From: Thermoflexales bacterium
GTDB taxonomy: Bacteria > Chloroflexota > Anaerolineae > B4-G1 > SLSP01
Direction of reading: 5' to 3'
Length of the DNA: 21,011 nt
NCBI GenBank assembly: GCA_007130345.1
Contig: SLSP01000386.1
Span: 1-21,011, forward strand
This document shows, in pieces, positions 7,499 to 17,769 of this stretch. The position numbers were made by a program, and so were the translations under genes. Each line of letters begins with the position of its first letter. Position 1 is the first letter of the stretch. The notes under the pieces are model-generated. The model searched no databases, was not told the DNA's origin, and was given only the letters and a program-made list of their open reading frames with translations.

Positions 7499-8668
7499 TT
7501 ATGCTAAGAGTGACCGAAAAAACTCCGCCGTGTGCGCCGCGATGCGATCCCACGAGAATTCCTGGGCTAGCGCCTCTGCTGCCGCGCCGAGCTTCTGGCG
7601 GAGCGTCGCGTCGTTCAGCAGTCGCCCAATAGCGGCGGCGAGCGCGGCGGGGTCTTCCGGCGGGACGAGGAGCGCGTTTTCGCCGTCGCGGAGGTGGGGC
7701 GTTTCGACGGCGGGCGTCGTGGTGACGGTGGCGCATCCGTGCGTCAGCGCCGCGTGGAGCGTGCCCCGGCGCAGGCTCGCGCCGTCGCGGTAGGGGAGGG
7801 CGCACACGTCCACGCCGAGCAGGGCCGCCGAGACCTCCGCCGGCATCGAGAAGCCGGTGCGATGTACGCGCCCGTCCAGCCCCAACTCGCGGATGCGCGC
7901 GTCGATCTCGTCGGCGTAGCGTCGGTTGGTGAAGTCGCTGCTGCCCGTGCGCCCGCCGATGAAGAGCAAGTGGACAGGCTGCTCCCGGTCGCGCAGATGC
8001 TTCAGCGCATCCAGGAGCGTTTCGATCCCCTTGCTCCGGTTCATAAAGCCGAAGAATCCGATCAGCTTGTCATCCGGCGCGAAGCCCTGCGCCGCGCGCC
8101 ACGCTGCGCGCTCGTAGCCGTCGGGCGGATTGGGCGCGATGTTGCTACCGATGGGGATCAGGCGGATGGGGGGCGCGGCGTCTTCCAGGCTCTCGGTGAG
8201 CGCGGTGTAATCGCCGCCGTTGGTGACGATCACGCCATCGGCGTATTGGGCAAGCTGGCGCACGCTCCAGTGGCGGAGCGGGCCGGCCTTCGGGAAGAGG
8301 TAGGGTGGCAGCAGATCGTGGTAAGTCACGACGAGGGGCACGCTGATGTGGCGGCGCTGCCAGCGCGGATAAAGCGTGATGCCGCCCTTCATCTGATAGG
8401 CGGCGGCCTGATACTGCACGTTTACCACGTCCGGCGCGACCTCCCGAATCCAGCGGGTGAGCCGGGTGTGGCTGCCCCATCCCCAATCCTCAATCTCGCG
8501 GTGGACGGTCAACGGCGGGTCGAAGTTCTTGCCGGGTCGCTCGCCGGCGGTAGTGAGGACGTGCAACTCGTGTCCCAGGGCGTGCAAGGCCAGCGCCAAC
8601 TGGCGGGTGAAGTCGCCCACGCCACCTTCCAACGGGGGATATTCTCCGGTAATGATACCAATGCGCAT
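7499..8668 (-). CDS. Family 4 glycosyltransferase (GT-B fold)
   Basis: A 389-aa cytoplasmic retaining glycosyltransferase. The N-terminus MRIGIITGEYPPLEGGVGDFT is the typical start of GT4 enzymes with a glycine-rich acceptor-side loop. The C-terminal half has the donor-binding part: GFMNRSKGIETLLDAL, then a CALPYRDGASLRRGTLHAALTHGCATVTT segment followed by an ENALLVPP-type motif. The ATG at 8668 is chosen over an upstream in-frame ATG (8764), because it starts exactly at the conserved strand and has AGGAG 5 nt upstream. The longer form would run into the -10 and -35 boxes. Likely role is synthesis of a surface polysaccharide or glycolipid together with the GT39 gene further on; sugar and acceptor are unknown. 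Confidence 0.9.
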   Translation of the reverse strand: MRIGIITGEYPPLEGGVGDFTRQLALALHALGHELHVLTTAGERPGKNFDPPLTVHREIEDWGWGSHTRLTRWIREVAPDVVNVQYQAAAYQMKGGITLYPRWQRRHISVPLVVTYHDLLPPYLFPKAGPLRHWSVRQLAQYADGVIVTNGGDYTALTESLEDAAPPIRLIPIGSNIAPNPPDGYERAAWRAAQGFAPDDKLIGFFGFMNRSKGIETLLDALKHLRDREQPVHLLFIGGRTGSSDFTNRRYADEIDARIRELGLDGRVHRTGFSMPAEVSAALLGVDVCALPYRDGASLRRGTLHAALTHGCATVTTTPAVETPHLRDGENALLVPPEDPAALAAAIGRLLNDATLRQKLGAAAEALAQEFSWDRIAAHTAEFFRSLLA

Positions 8669-8673
8669 ATCTG

Positions 8674-8728
8674 CTCCTGTGGAGATTACGTTTGGACGTG
8701 TAACGTGCGAACGTGTCCACGTTGCACG
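8674..8728 (-). repeat. Degenerate ACGTG repeat leader ending in an ACAGGAG Shine-Dalgarno
   Basis: ACG occurs at 8688, 8696, 8703, 8711, 8719 and 8726, a spacing of 7 or 8 bp, filling the 5' UTR of the GT4 gene. On the coding strand the leader ends with ACAGGAG (8680-8674), 5 nt before the ATG. The same heptamer follows repeat tracts ahead of two other genes in this window. Confidence 0.5.
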
Positions 8729-8735
8729 CAGGAGT

Positions 8736-8764
8736 ATTGTACCAGGGAAACGGGGTAAATCCAA
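8736..8764 (-). promoter_or_regulatory. Sigma70-type promoter for the GT4 gene
   Basis: On the minus strand TTGGAT (8759-8764) and TACAAT (8736-8741) are 17 bp apart, and transcription would start near 8729. It may also serve the restriction island, since no clear promoter is visible in the 31 bp before the methylase. Confidence 0.6.
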
Positions 8765-8783
8765 GAAGCGCGTGGACGGTGGT

Positions 8784-8811
8784 TTGACAATTCAACCATC
8801 TTTTTTATAAT
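8784..8811 (+). promoter_or_regulatory. Consensus sigma70 promoter of the T-box operon
   Basis: TTGACA (8784-8789) and TATAAT (8806-8811) are both perfect consensus hexamers separated by 16 bp. Transcription should start near 8818, immediately before the T-box stem I. It is divergent from the GT4 promoter, and the two -35 regions are about 20 bp apart. Confidence 0.88.
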
Positions 8812-8814
8812 GAG

Positions 8815-9111
8815 AGTACGTTGTCTCATATCCAAAGACGCTGAATGGGAGGAGTAGGTGGCGGGAGTGCAAGCTCTCCGGCTCCACACAGAGAGAAAGG
8901 CCCCGGCTGAAAGCCTTTCGCCGAGCCACCCACCGAAGGTCGCCCAGGAGTTGTTGAACTGAAGCCCAGTAAGTTCCGCCGGGTTCGCCCGTTACCGCGA
9001 GCATCCTTGCAAGAGCACGGCGAGGATGACAGAGTGCGTCGGTTATCCGGCGAATTAGGGTGGTACCACGGAGGCCCAATCCGTCCCTAGAGAGGGGGGA
9101 TTGGGCTTTTT
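8815..9111 (+). ncRNA. T-box riboswitch leader, valine specifier GUC
   Basis: This leader senses uncharged tRNA-Val. The specifier loop shows the loop-E pair AGTA (8853-8856) and GAA (8935-8937), closed above by GGTGG/CCACC (8857-8861, 8930-8934) and below by TGGG/CCCA (8846-8849, 8943-8946). By alignment with the glyQS leader (CGAA-N-GGC) the specifier is GTC at 8939-8941, a valine codon matching anticodon GAC. The distal part of stem I has GAG, then a stem around a GGCTGAAA-type loop (about 8892-8918). The antiterminator carries AGGGTGGTACCACGG (9057-9071); TGGT (9061-9064) would pair with the ACCA end of tRNA-Val. The stretch 8669-9138 is otherwise free of genes. The next gene is the AAA ATPase, not valS. 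Confidence 0.93.
9074..9111 (+). terminator. T-box attenuator terminator
   Basis: GCCCAATCC (9074-9082) pairs with GGATTGGGC (9098-9106), followed by five T. The left arm lies downstream of the TGGT bulge, and the CGTCCCT in the loop region would pair with AGGG in the alternative antiterminator. Uncharged tRNA-Val should therefore favour read-through. Confidence 0.9.
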
Positions 9112-9138
9112 GTATGCCAGGCTTGAGTCAAGGAGTCA

Positions 9139-10365
9139 ATGATGCCGCGATTATTGGGAATACGGATTCAGAATTTCAAGTCGTTGGCCGATGTCACTTT
9201 AGGACAAACCGGTTATGGGCAAGCTGAACCGCTGGAGTCTTTGAGTTGCTTTATCGGGCCGAACGGTTGTGGTAAATCCAGTTTGCTGGATGCTTTTGGC
9301 TTTCTGGCCGACTGCTTGCGTAGGGGTGTCGAAGCGGCGTGCGACAAGCCCCAACGCGGTGGCTTCGCGCGCTTGCGTACCCAGGGAAGCGACCAGCCAA
9401 TACAATTTGACCTCTATTACCGGGAAACCGCCAATTCCCGGCCTATCACATACAGCTTTCAAATAGATGAGGATAACGGCGTGCCCTTTGTTTTGAGCGA
9501 GCATCTGCGCCAACGGCGGAAAGGCCAGAAATGGGGGCAGCCCTACCCCTTTTTGCGCCTTGAGTATGGCAAGGGCGAGGTTTGGGCGGGCGAAGCCACA
9601 GAAGAAGAGGAAGGCACAACGCGCCAGGATATTCAGTTGGAAGACACCGACCGTTTGGGGATCACAACATTAGGCCAGTTATCGGATCATCCTCGCATCG
9701 TCGGATTTCGCAGCTATATCGAAAGCTGGTATTTGTCCTACTTTGTGCCCGACGCGGCGCGGCGGTTGCCGCCGGTGGGCGCGCAGAAACACCTAGATCG
9801 CACCGGCGAGAATCTGGGGAACGTGGTGCAGTATTTGGAACGTAGTCATCCAGAGCGTTTTGAGCGGATTTTGGAACGTATTCAGCGCCGGATTCCGGGA
9901 ATTCACGCGATCAAGACCACGAAAAGCCCCGACGGGCGATTGTTGTTGGAGTTTAATGAAGCTGGTTACACGGACCCGTTTTACCAACAGAGCATGTCCG
10001 ACGGCACATTGAAGCTCTTCGCCTACCTGTTGCTCTTGGAAGACCCCGAACCGCCGGCCTTCATCGGCATTGAAGAGCCTGAGAACGGGCTGTATCACAA
10101 ACTGCTAGATGAACTGGCGCGGGAATTTCGCCAACATGCCGAGCGTTCACAAAACAAGACGCAAATTTTGATTACGACGCACTCCCCTTATTTTGTGGAT
10201 GCGTTGAAGCCGGAACAGGTCTGGCTAATGGAAAAAGACGCGCGCGGACATACGCAAGTCAAACGCACGGCAGATATGCCCACGATCAAGGCGTTGACGC
10301 AAGAGGGCCTCCCCTTGGGGAGCTTGTGGTATAGTGAGCATTTTGAGGAGCGGTTTGCACTATGA
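9139..10365 (+). CDS. AAA_21 / OLD-like ABC-type ATPase, probable defence protein
   Basis: A 408-aa ATPase of the ABC/SMC-like clade found in OLD, Gabija, PARIS and Septu-type defence systems. Visible motifs: an RIQNFKSL start, Walker A GPNGCGKSS (Lys46), a signature-like QSMSDGTLKL (Ser286-Gly289), Walker B FIGIEEPENGL (E312/E313) and the switch His in ITTHSP (His348). The region 60-280 is the variable insert, with charged helical stretches. No nuclease domain is fused; the following gene supplies a TOPRIM-like partner and overlaps by 4 bp. AAGGAG at 9130-9135 is 3 nt from the first ATG (9139) and 6 nt from a second in-frame ATG (9142), so the protein may start at 9142. It is the first gene after the valine T-box. 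Composition is more AT-rich than valS. Anti-phage function is inferred from family and pairing only. Confidence 0.85.
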   Translation: MMPRLLGIRIQNFKSLADVTLGQTGYGQAEPLESLSCFIGPNGCGKSSLLDAFGFLADCLRRGVEAACDKPQRGGFARLRTQGSDQPIQFDLYYRETANSRPITYSFQIDEDNGVPFVLSEHLRQRRKGQKWGQPYPFLRLEYGKGEVWAGEATEEEEGTTRQDIQLEDTDRLGITTLGQLSDHPRIVGFRSYIESWYLSYFVPDAARRLPPVGAQKHLDRTGENLGNVVQYLERSHPERFERILERIQRRIPGIHAIKTTKSPDGRLLLEFNEAGYTDPFYQQSMSDGTLKLFAYLLLLEDPEPPAFIGIEEPENGLYHKLLDELAREFRQHAERSQNKTQILITTHSPYFVDALKPEQVWLMEKDARGHTQVKRTADMPTIKALTQEGLPLGSLWYSEHFEERFAL

Positions 10366-10988
10366 GGTTGCACTTTCTGGTCGAAGGCCCCTCCGAGAAA
10401 GATTTTCTCGACGCCTGGCTGCCGCGTTTTCTCCCGCCGGGGCATAGTTTCAAGGTTTATCCGCATCGCGGGAAAGGGAGATTGCCGAATAACCCCGCCG
10501 CTGTGCCCGATCCCAGATGGCAAGGTTTGCTGGATCAACTGCCCGCTAAACTGCGCGCCTGGAGCAAGGTTTTTGACTCCGCCACCGATAGAGTGATTGT
10601 ACTGGTGGACTTGGACACCGAGGATTGCCATACGTTGAAGGGTCAACTGGTGGATTTGCTGGATTTGTGCGATCCACAGCTTACCGTCAAGTTCCGCCTG
10701 GCAATCGAAGAGTTGGAAGCCTTCTACTTGAGCGACCGGCAAGCCATCCGACAAGCATTTCCGCGTGCCAAGCTCTACAAACTGGATTCCTACATTCAAG
10801 ACAGCATTTGCGGCACTTGGGAATTGTTTCAGAGCGTTATCGGTGCCGACATTGATGATAAACGCGCTTGGGCGCGGGCAATGGCCCCGGTACTTTCTAC
10901 GGACTGGGCAGCGAATCCTTCCGTTTCTTTTCAACATTTCTGTCGTGCTATTCTTTTGCTCGCAGGAGAGCCTGTGGAGCGATTTTGA
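10362..10988 (+). CDS. DUF4276 TOPRIM-like protein paired with the ATPase
   Basis: A 208-aa protein with a TOPRIM-like arrangement: FLVEGPSEKDF at the N-terminus (Glu8), VIVLVDLDTED with Asp83 and Asp85, then AIEELEAFYL (Glu116-Glu119). These acidic residues are where metal-dependent TOPRIM nucleases bind metal. DUF4276 genes are commonly found next to AAA_21 ATPases, and the pair resembles a split OLD nuclease or the AriA-AriB arrangement of PARIS (where AriB is DUF4435). The ATG overlaps the ATPase stop (ATGA), so the two are translationally coupled and probably form one complex. The stop is 17 bp before valS. Whether it cuts DNA or tRNA, or acts as a toxin, cannot be read from the sequence. 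Confidence 0.82.
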   Translation: MRLHFLVEGPSEKDFLDAWLPRFLPPGHSFKVYPHRGKGRLPNNPAAVPDPRWQGLLDQLPAKLRAWSKVFDSATDRVIVLVDLDTEDCHTLKGQLVDLLDLCDPQLTVKFRLAIEELEAFYLSDRQAIRQAFPRAKLYKLDSYIQDSICGTWELFQSVIGADIDDKRAWARAMAPVLSTDWAANPSVSFQHFCRAILLLAGEPVERF

Positions 10989-11005
10989 AATCAAGGAGGA
11001 CTGAC

Positions 11006-13864
<2,859 letters not shown>

Positions 13865-13865
13865 T

Positions 13866-13907
13866 GAATTGGGAATGACGAATGTGTAACATAATACGCA
13901 ATACGCA
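13866..13907 (+). repeat. Heptamer repeat tract before the 13922 gene
   Basis: Six consecutive 7-bp units can be drawn: GAATTGG, GAATGAC, GAATGTG, TAACATA, ATACGCA, ATACGCA. The tract then runs into ACAGGAG (13908-13914), which is the Shine-Dalgarno of the next gene. It fills almost the whole 57-bp gap after valS. No terminator is visible here, so the valS transcript may continue into the next gene. Confidence 0.7.
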
Positions 13908-13921
13908 ACAGGAGGTTTTCT

Positions 13922-14587
13922 ATGCCTAAAAATCTACGTCAACAAAAACGCGCGCGCCGCGAAGCGCGTCGCAAGGCCAAGCGCCAGGAGATTCAGCGCG
14001 CCAAGTCGGACTCGCGCGGCGTGAAATCGCAATTGCACGAGGCCGCCGACTGGCCCGTGATGGAGTGTTGGGTCAACGCGGATTGGGAAGCCCCGATGTC
14101 CCTTAATCAGGTCATCATCGCCCGGCGCAATCCTACGACGGGGGCGGGGTGGGCGGCGCTGTATCTGATAGACCGCGCTTGTCTGGGTGGCAAGAACGCC
14201 AACGTGATACCTTTCCGCACCGCTGGGGAATTCCGGCGCGAGGTTCTCAAGAAGGCCAGTAAAACGCAGAAGATGGTACAGGTCGATTTCAATCTGGCCG
14301 CCGCCATCGTGCAGGCGGGGCTGGATTACGCGGCAAACCTGGGATTCAAGCCGCACAGCGATTACAAGCTCGCGGAAATCCTGTTGAAGGGCGCGGACCT
14401 CGAAGCGGTAGATGTGCCCATCGCCGTGGGTGGTGAGGATGGCAAGCCATTCTTCGTGGCCGGGCCTTACGACAATGCGGATAAGATTATGCGGCATCTG
14501 ACGGAGCGACTGGGGCCAGATGGATTCCATTACATGATGCCTATGCCGGGTCTTGGAGGTTTGGACGATTTTGAGATTTTGGAGTAG
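13922..14587 (+). CDS. Conserved hypothetical protein, basic N-terminus
   Basis: A 221-aa soluble protein I cannot assign to a characterised family. Residues about 4-30 are strongly basic (KRARREARRKAKR), suggesting nucleic-acid or ribosome binding. The core has ECWVNADWE, QVIIARRNP and YLIDRACLGGKNANV, a pattern I have seen in uncharacterised bacterial proteins with a (V/L)D-x-x-CLG-x-KNA motif. The C-terminus is acidic with an FEILE end. There are no membrane segments or signal peptide. AGGAGG (13910-13915) is 6 nt before the ATG. It is 57 bp after valS on the same strand and ends before a strong terminator, so it may be the last gene of the T-box transcript. That does not establish a role in translation. 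Confidence 0.75.
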   Translation: MPKNLRQQKRARREARRKAKRQEIQRAKSDSRGVKSQLHEAADWPVMECWVNADWEAPMSLNQVIIARRNPTTGAGWAALYLIDRACLGGKNANVIPFRTAGEFRREVLKKASKTQKMVQVDFNLAAAIVQAGLDYAANLGFKPHSDYKLAEILLKGADLEAVDVPIAVGGEDGKPFFVAGPYDNADKIMRHLTERLGPDGFHYMMPMPGLGGLDDFEILE

Positions 14588-14636
14588 TCTGTCTGTAACA
14601 CTTCAGTTTTGTAAGCAAACCGTTCAAGAATAGCTC

Positions 14637-14673
14637 GCCGCCCCCGGGGACGGGGGCTGGGAGCGTGCTCATA
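14637..14673 (+). repeat. 37-bp GC-rich hairpin repeat, copy 1
   Basis: Matches copy 2 (18874-18910) at 35 of 37 positions. GCCCCC (14640-14645) pairs with GGGGGC (14652-14657) over a GGGGAC loop, followed by GAGC-GT-GCTC. It lies 50 bp after the stop of the 13922 gene and 30 bp before a terminator. Confidence 0.85.
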
Positions 14674-14702
14674 AAACTGGTTACGTCTGTCCTGACGTGA
14701 GA

Positions 14703-14730
14703 AGCCCGCAGCGTGATGCTGCGGGCTTTT
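14703..14730 (+). terminator. Intrinsic terminator after the 13922 gene
   Basis: AGCCCGCAGC (14703-14712) pairs perfectly with GCTGCGGGCT (14718-14727) over a GTGAT loop and is followed by TTTT and further T-rich sequence. It separates the valS-side transcript from the DinG gene. Confidence 0.9.
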
Positions 14731-14766
14731 GCTTTTTGCGCTTTTGCCTTCCTCGCTCGTTCTGCA

Positions 14767-14795
14767 CTGGCAACCGCGTCGTTCTGCGGTATAAT
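14767..14795 (+). promoter_or_regulatory. Promoter of the DinG-plsX unit
   Basis: TATAAT (14790-14795) is a perfect -10 with CTGGCA (14767-14772, 4 of 6 match to TTGACA) 17 bp upstream. Transcription would start near 14802, leaving a 5' UTR of about 27 nt. Confidence 0.65.
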
Positions 14796-14828
14796 AACGA
14801 GGTTTGCTCTTCTGATAGAAAGGAACCT

Positions 14829-17732
14829 ATGCCTAGAACTTACGTTTCCCTCGATTTGGAGACCACCGGCCTTGATCCACAGCGGGACGCTATCATCGAA
14901 ATTGGCGCGTTGCGTTTTGAAGGGGATCGCGTGCTGGAGACTTATGCCACTTTTGTGAACCCCGGACGCCGAATTCCCCCGTTTGTCACCGACCTGACCG
15001 GCATCACTGATGCTGATGTCGAAGGCGCGATTGGCGCGCGGCAGGCCACCCGAACTCTGGCGGAGTTTGTGGGACGGGATACCGTTATCGGCCACAATAT
15101 CAGCTTCGACCTGGCGTTCTTGCGCCAACACGGCGTGCTGATGCGCCAACCATCGCTGGATACCTTCGAGTTGGCCGGGATTCTCGTCCCCCACGTTGAG
15201 CGGTACAGCCTCGCTAACCTAGTGCGCGAGTTGGGCATCGACTTGCCGGCGCAGACTCACCGCGCGCTGGATGATGCCGTGATGTCTCACCAGCTCTTTA
15301 TGGCCCTGATGCGCCGGGCCGTGCAGTTGCCCCAGGAAACCGTGAATGAATTGGTGCGCCTGGGGGAGCGGGTGCGCTGGGGGCCGAGTTACTTCCTGCG
15401 GGATGCCCAATATCTGCGCACCCGGCAGGGATTCCAGGGTAGCATCGGCACGCAGTTGGCCGGGCGAAAGGGCGGCGATGCTGCCGGCCCGCTCTTCGTC
15501 ACCGAGGACGAGATCCCCGAACCGCTGGAGCCGCGCAAGGAGCCGCGTCTTGTGGACGTGCTCGCACTCACCGGCCTGCTGGAAGATGATGGCCCCATCG
15601 CCGAGACCTTCAGCTCCTATGAGTACCGCGATCAGCAGGTGGAGATGATGCAGGCAATTGCCGAGGCTTTCAATGCGGGCACGCACCTGATGGTCGAGGC
15701 CGGAACCGGCACGGGCAAATCGTTGGCCTATCTGCTCCCGGCCATCGAGTGGGCGGTGCAAAATCGCCAGCGCGTGGTTATCTCCACCAACACCATCAAC
15801 TTGCAGGAGCAACTGGCGAGCAAGGACTTGCCTCAGTTGCGCGAGATGCTCTACAAATTCCACTTCCAGGTGCTCAAAGGCCGCATCCACTACCTCTGCC
15901 GCCAGCAGTTCGAGGCGCTGCGCCGCCGGGGGCCAACTTCCCACGATGAGATGCGCGTGCTGGCGAAGGTCATCCTCTGGTTGCCCAATACCCTTGATGG
16001 CGACGGCGACGGCATCTTCCTGCCCACGCGGGAGGAGCGCGCCGTGTGGTACGATATTTCCGCCGCCAACGAAGCCTGCGATCCCGACCGCTGCCCCTTC
16101 TTCCAGAGCGACCGCTGCTTCTTCTACCGCGCCCGCGCCAAAGCCGAGGGCGCGCACATCCTCATCGTGAACCACGCTCTGCTCCTGGCCGACGTGGCCG
16201 CGCAGAACCGGGTTTTGCCGGAGTACGACCTGCTCGTGGTGGATGAGGCGCATCACCTGGAGAGCGCGACGACGGAAGCCCTGCGCTACACGGTGAGTTG
16301 GCCGATGCTGCGGGCGACCTTCGATGATCTGTTGCGCGCGCGCCATAACGTGCCGGCATTGCTCAACGAGGTGCTGGCGCAATCCCACGCGCTCCCGCGC
16401 AAGCAGCGCGTCATTGTGCAGGACGCGGTGGTGCGCTTGCAGGATCGAGGCGACCGGGTGCAAGGGCTGATGGAGGCCATTTTCGGCGACATCGAGCGCT
16501 TTATGGATGAGCACGTCAATTACCGCTCCAAGTACGCCACCCGCCTGCGCATCACCGACAGTCTGCGTGATGAGACCTCGTGGGATAGCATCGGGCTGGC
16601 CTGGACGCGGATGGCGCCCAACCTCGATCAGTTGGTGGAGGGGCTATCGGATTTGGCCGAGGGGCTGGACGAACTGAGCGCGACGGCGGCCCCAGAGTTA
16701 GACAGCGCGCGCGTGCGGCTGTTGAGCGTCACGCGCCGCCTGGCCGAGACGCGGGCCGAGATGGAGAATTTCCTCAACAAGCCCCAGGAGAACGCCATCT
16801 ATTGGATGGAAGACCAGCAGCGGCGCGCTTTCTCGTGCAATGCGGTGCCGCTGCACGTCGGCGAGTTGATCCGCCATCACCTGCTGGACAGGAAGCGCGC
16901 GGTGGTGCTAACCTCGGCGACGCTGCGGATTTCCGGCAGCTTCGAGTATATGCGGGAGCGGCTCGGCGCGGACGGCGCGCGCGAGTTGGCTGTCGGCTCG
17001 CCCTTCGATTACCAGTCCGCCGCGCTGCTGGCGCTGGTCTCCGACATCCCCGAACCGAGCGGCCACGGCTATCAAAAAGTGGTCGAGGACACGCTCCTCG
17101 AATTGGTCAAGGCGACCGAAGGCCGCGCGCTGGTGCTCTTCACCTCGTACAGCCAGTTGCAGACTACCGCCAGTGCGCTGACCGGCCCGCTGGCCCGCGA
17201 GAACATCACCGTCTACGCGCAGGGGAGCGGCGGATCTCGCGCCAGCTTGCTGGAGAGCTTCCGCACCAACGAGCGGGCCGTGTTGCTCGGCACGCGCTCC
17301 TTCTGGGAGGGCGTGGACATCGCCGGGGACGCGCTTTCGTGCCTGGTCATCGTCAAACTGCCCTTCGACGTGCCCAACGACCCCGTAATCGCGGCCCGCG
17401 CCGAGGTCTACGACAATCCCTTCAACGAGTACATGGTGCCCGAAGCGGTCTTGCGCTTCTTGCAGGGCTTTGGGCGGCTGATTCGCACCGGCACGGATCA
17501 GGGCATCGCCGTGGTGCTCGATCAGCGCATCCTGACCAAACGCTACGGCACGCAGTTCATCATGTCCCTGCCCGACCCGGCAGTGCGCCATGTGCGTCGC
17601 GCCGAACTGCCCGCCATCGCCCGGAGCTGGCTCGACAACCAGCCCTTGCCGACGCCCGACTACGACCTCGATGGCAGCGGGGATTGGTCTGTCCCCCCGC
17701 CCGAAGAGCCGCCCTGGTTCTGGGGCGCGTAA
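14829..17732 (+). CDS. dinG: DnaQ-type 3'-5' exonuclease fused to DinG-family (XPD-like) helicase
   Basis: A 967-aa DNA-repair protein. The N-terminal about 170 residues are a DEDDh exonuclease: SLDLETTG (D9, E11), IGHNISFD (D94) and HRALDD (H144, D149). The rest is a superfamily 2 helicase with GTGTGKS (Lys297), DEAH (472-475) and QGFGRLIRTG (motif VI). Cys357, Cys417, Cys422 and Cys430 are spaced as in the [4Fe-4S] cluster of XPD and E. coli DinG. The Firmicute exonuclease-DinG fusions, as I recall them, lack this cluster. Likely role is unwinding 5'-tailed or R-loop substrates during replication stress. An in-frame extension to 14697 would translate the terminator and promoter, so the ATG at 14829 with AAAGGA 4 nt upstream is chosen. 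plsX follows after 37 bp on the same strand. Confidence 0.92.
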   Translation: MPRTYVSLDLETTGLDPQRDAIIEIGALRFEGDRVLETYATFVNPGRRIPPFVTDLTGITDADVEGAIGARQATRTLAEFVGRDTVIGHNISFDLAFLRQHGVLMRQPSLDTFELAGILVPHVERYSLANLVRELGIDLPAQTHRALDDAVMSHQLFMALMRRAVQLPQETVNELVRLGERVRWGPSYFLRDAQYLRTRQGFQGSIGTQLAGRKGGDAAGPLFVTEDEIPEPLEPRKEPRLVDVLALTGLLEDDGPIAETFSSYEYRDQQVEMMQAIAEAFNAGTHLMVEAGTGTGKSLAYLLPAIEWAVQNRQRVVISTNTINLQEQLASKDLPQLREMLYKFHFQVLKGRIHYLCRQQFEALRRRGPTSHDEMRVLAKVILWLPNTLDGDGDGIFLPTREERAVWYDISAANEACDPDRCPFFQSDRCFFYRARAKAEGAHILIVNHALLLADVAAQNRVLPEYDLLVVDEAHHLESATTEALRYTVSWPMLRATFDDLLRARHNVPALLNEVLAQSHALPRKQRVIVQDAVVRLQDRGDRVQGLMEAIFGDIERFMDEHVNYRSKYATRLRITDSLRDETSWDSIGLAWTRMAPNLDQLVEGLSDLAEGLDELSATAAPELDSARVRLLSVTRRLAETRAEMENFLNKPQENAIYWMEDQQRRAFSCNAVPLHVGELIRHHLLDRKRAVVLTSATLRISGSFEYMRERLGADGARELAVGSPFDYQSAALLALVSDIPEPSGHGYQKVVEDTLLELVKATEGRALVLFTSYSQLQTTASALTGPLARENITVYAQGSGGSRASLLESFRTNERAVLLGTRSFWEGVDIAGDALSCLVIVKLPFDVPNDPVIAARAEVYDNPFNEYMVPEAVLRFLQGFGRLIRTGTDQGIAVVLDQRILTKRYGTQFIMSLPDPAVRHVRRAELPAIARSWLDNQPLPTPDYDLDGSGDWSVPPPEEPPWFWGA

Positions 17733-17769
17733 CGATTTTGGATTTCAATCCGTTTTTCGAGGAGGACGT

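Noticed and set aside
8792..9079. Small open frames across the T-box leader
   Set aside because: The region has a full T-box structure and promoter; no start with a ribosome-binding site supports a protein.
10900..11005. Separate promoter for valS
   Set aside because: Only poor matches to -10 and -35 boxes are present inside the end of the DUF4276 gene; none is convincing.
15219..16514. 431-codon open frame antisense to the DinG gene
   Set aside because: Shadow of the helicase coding frame; no domain recognisable.
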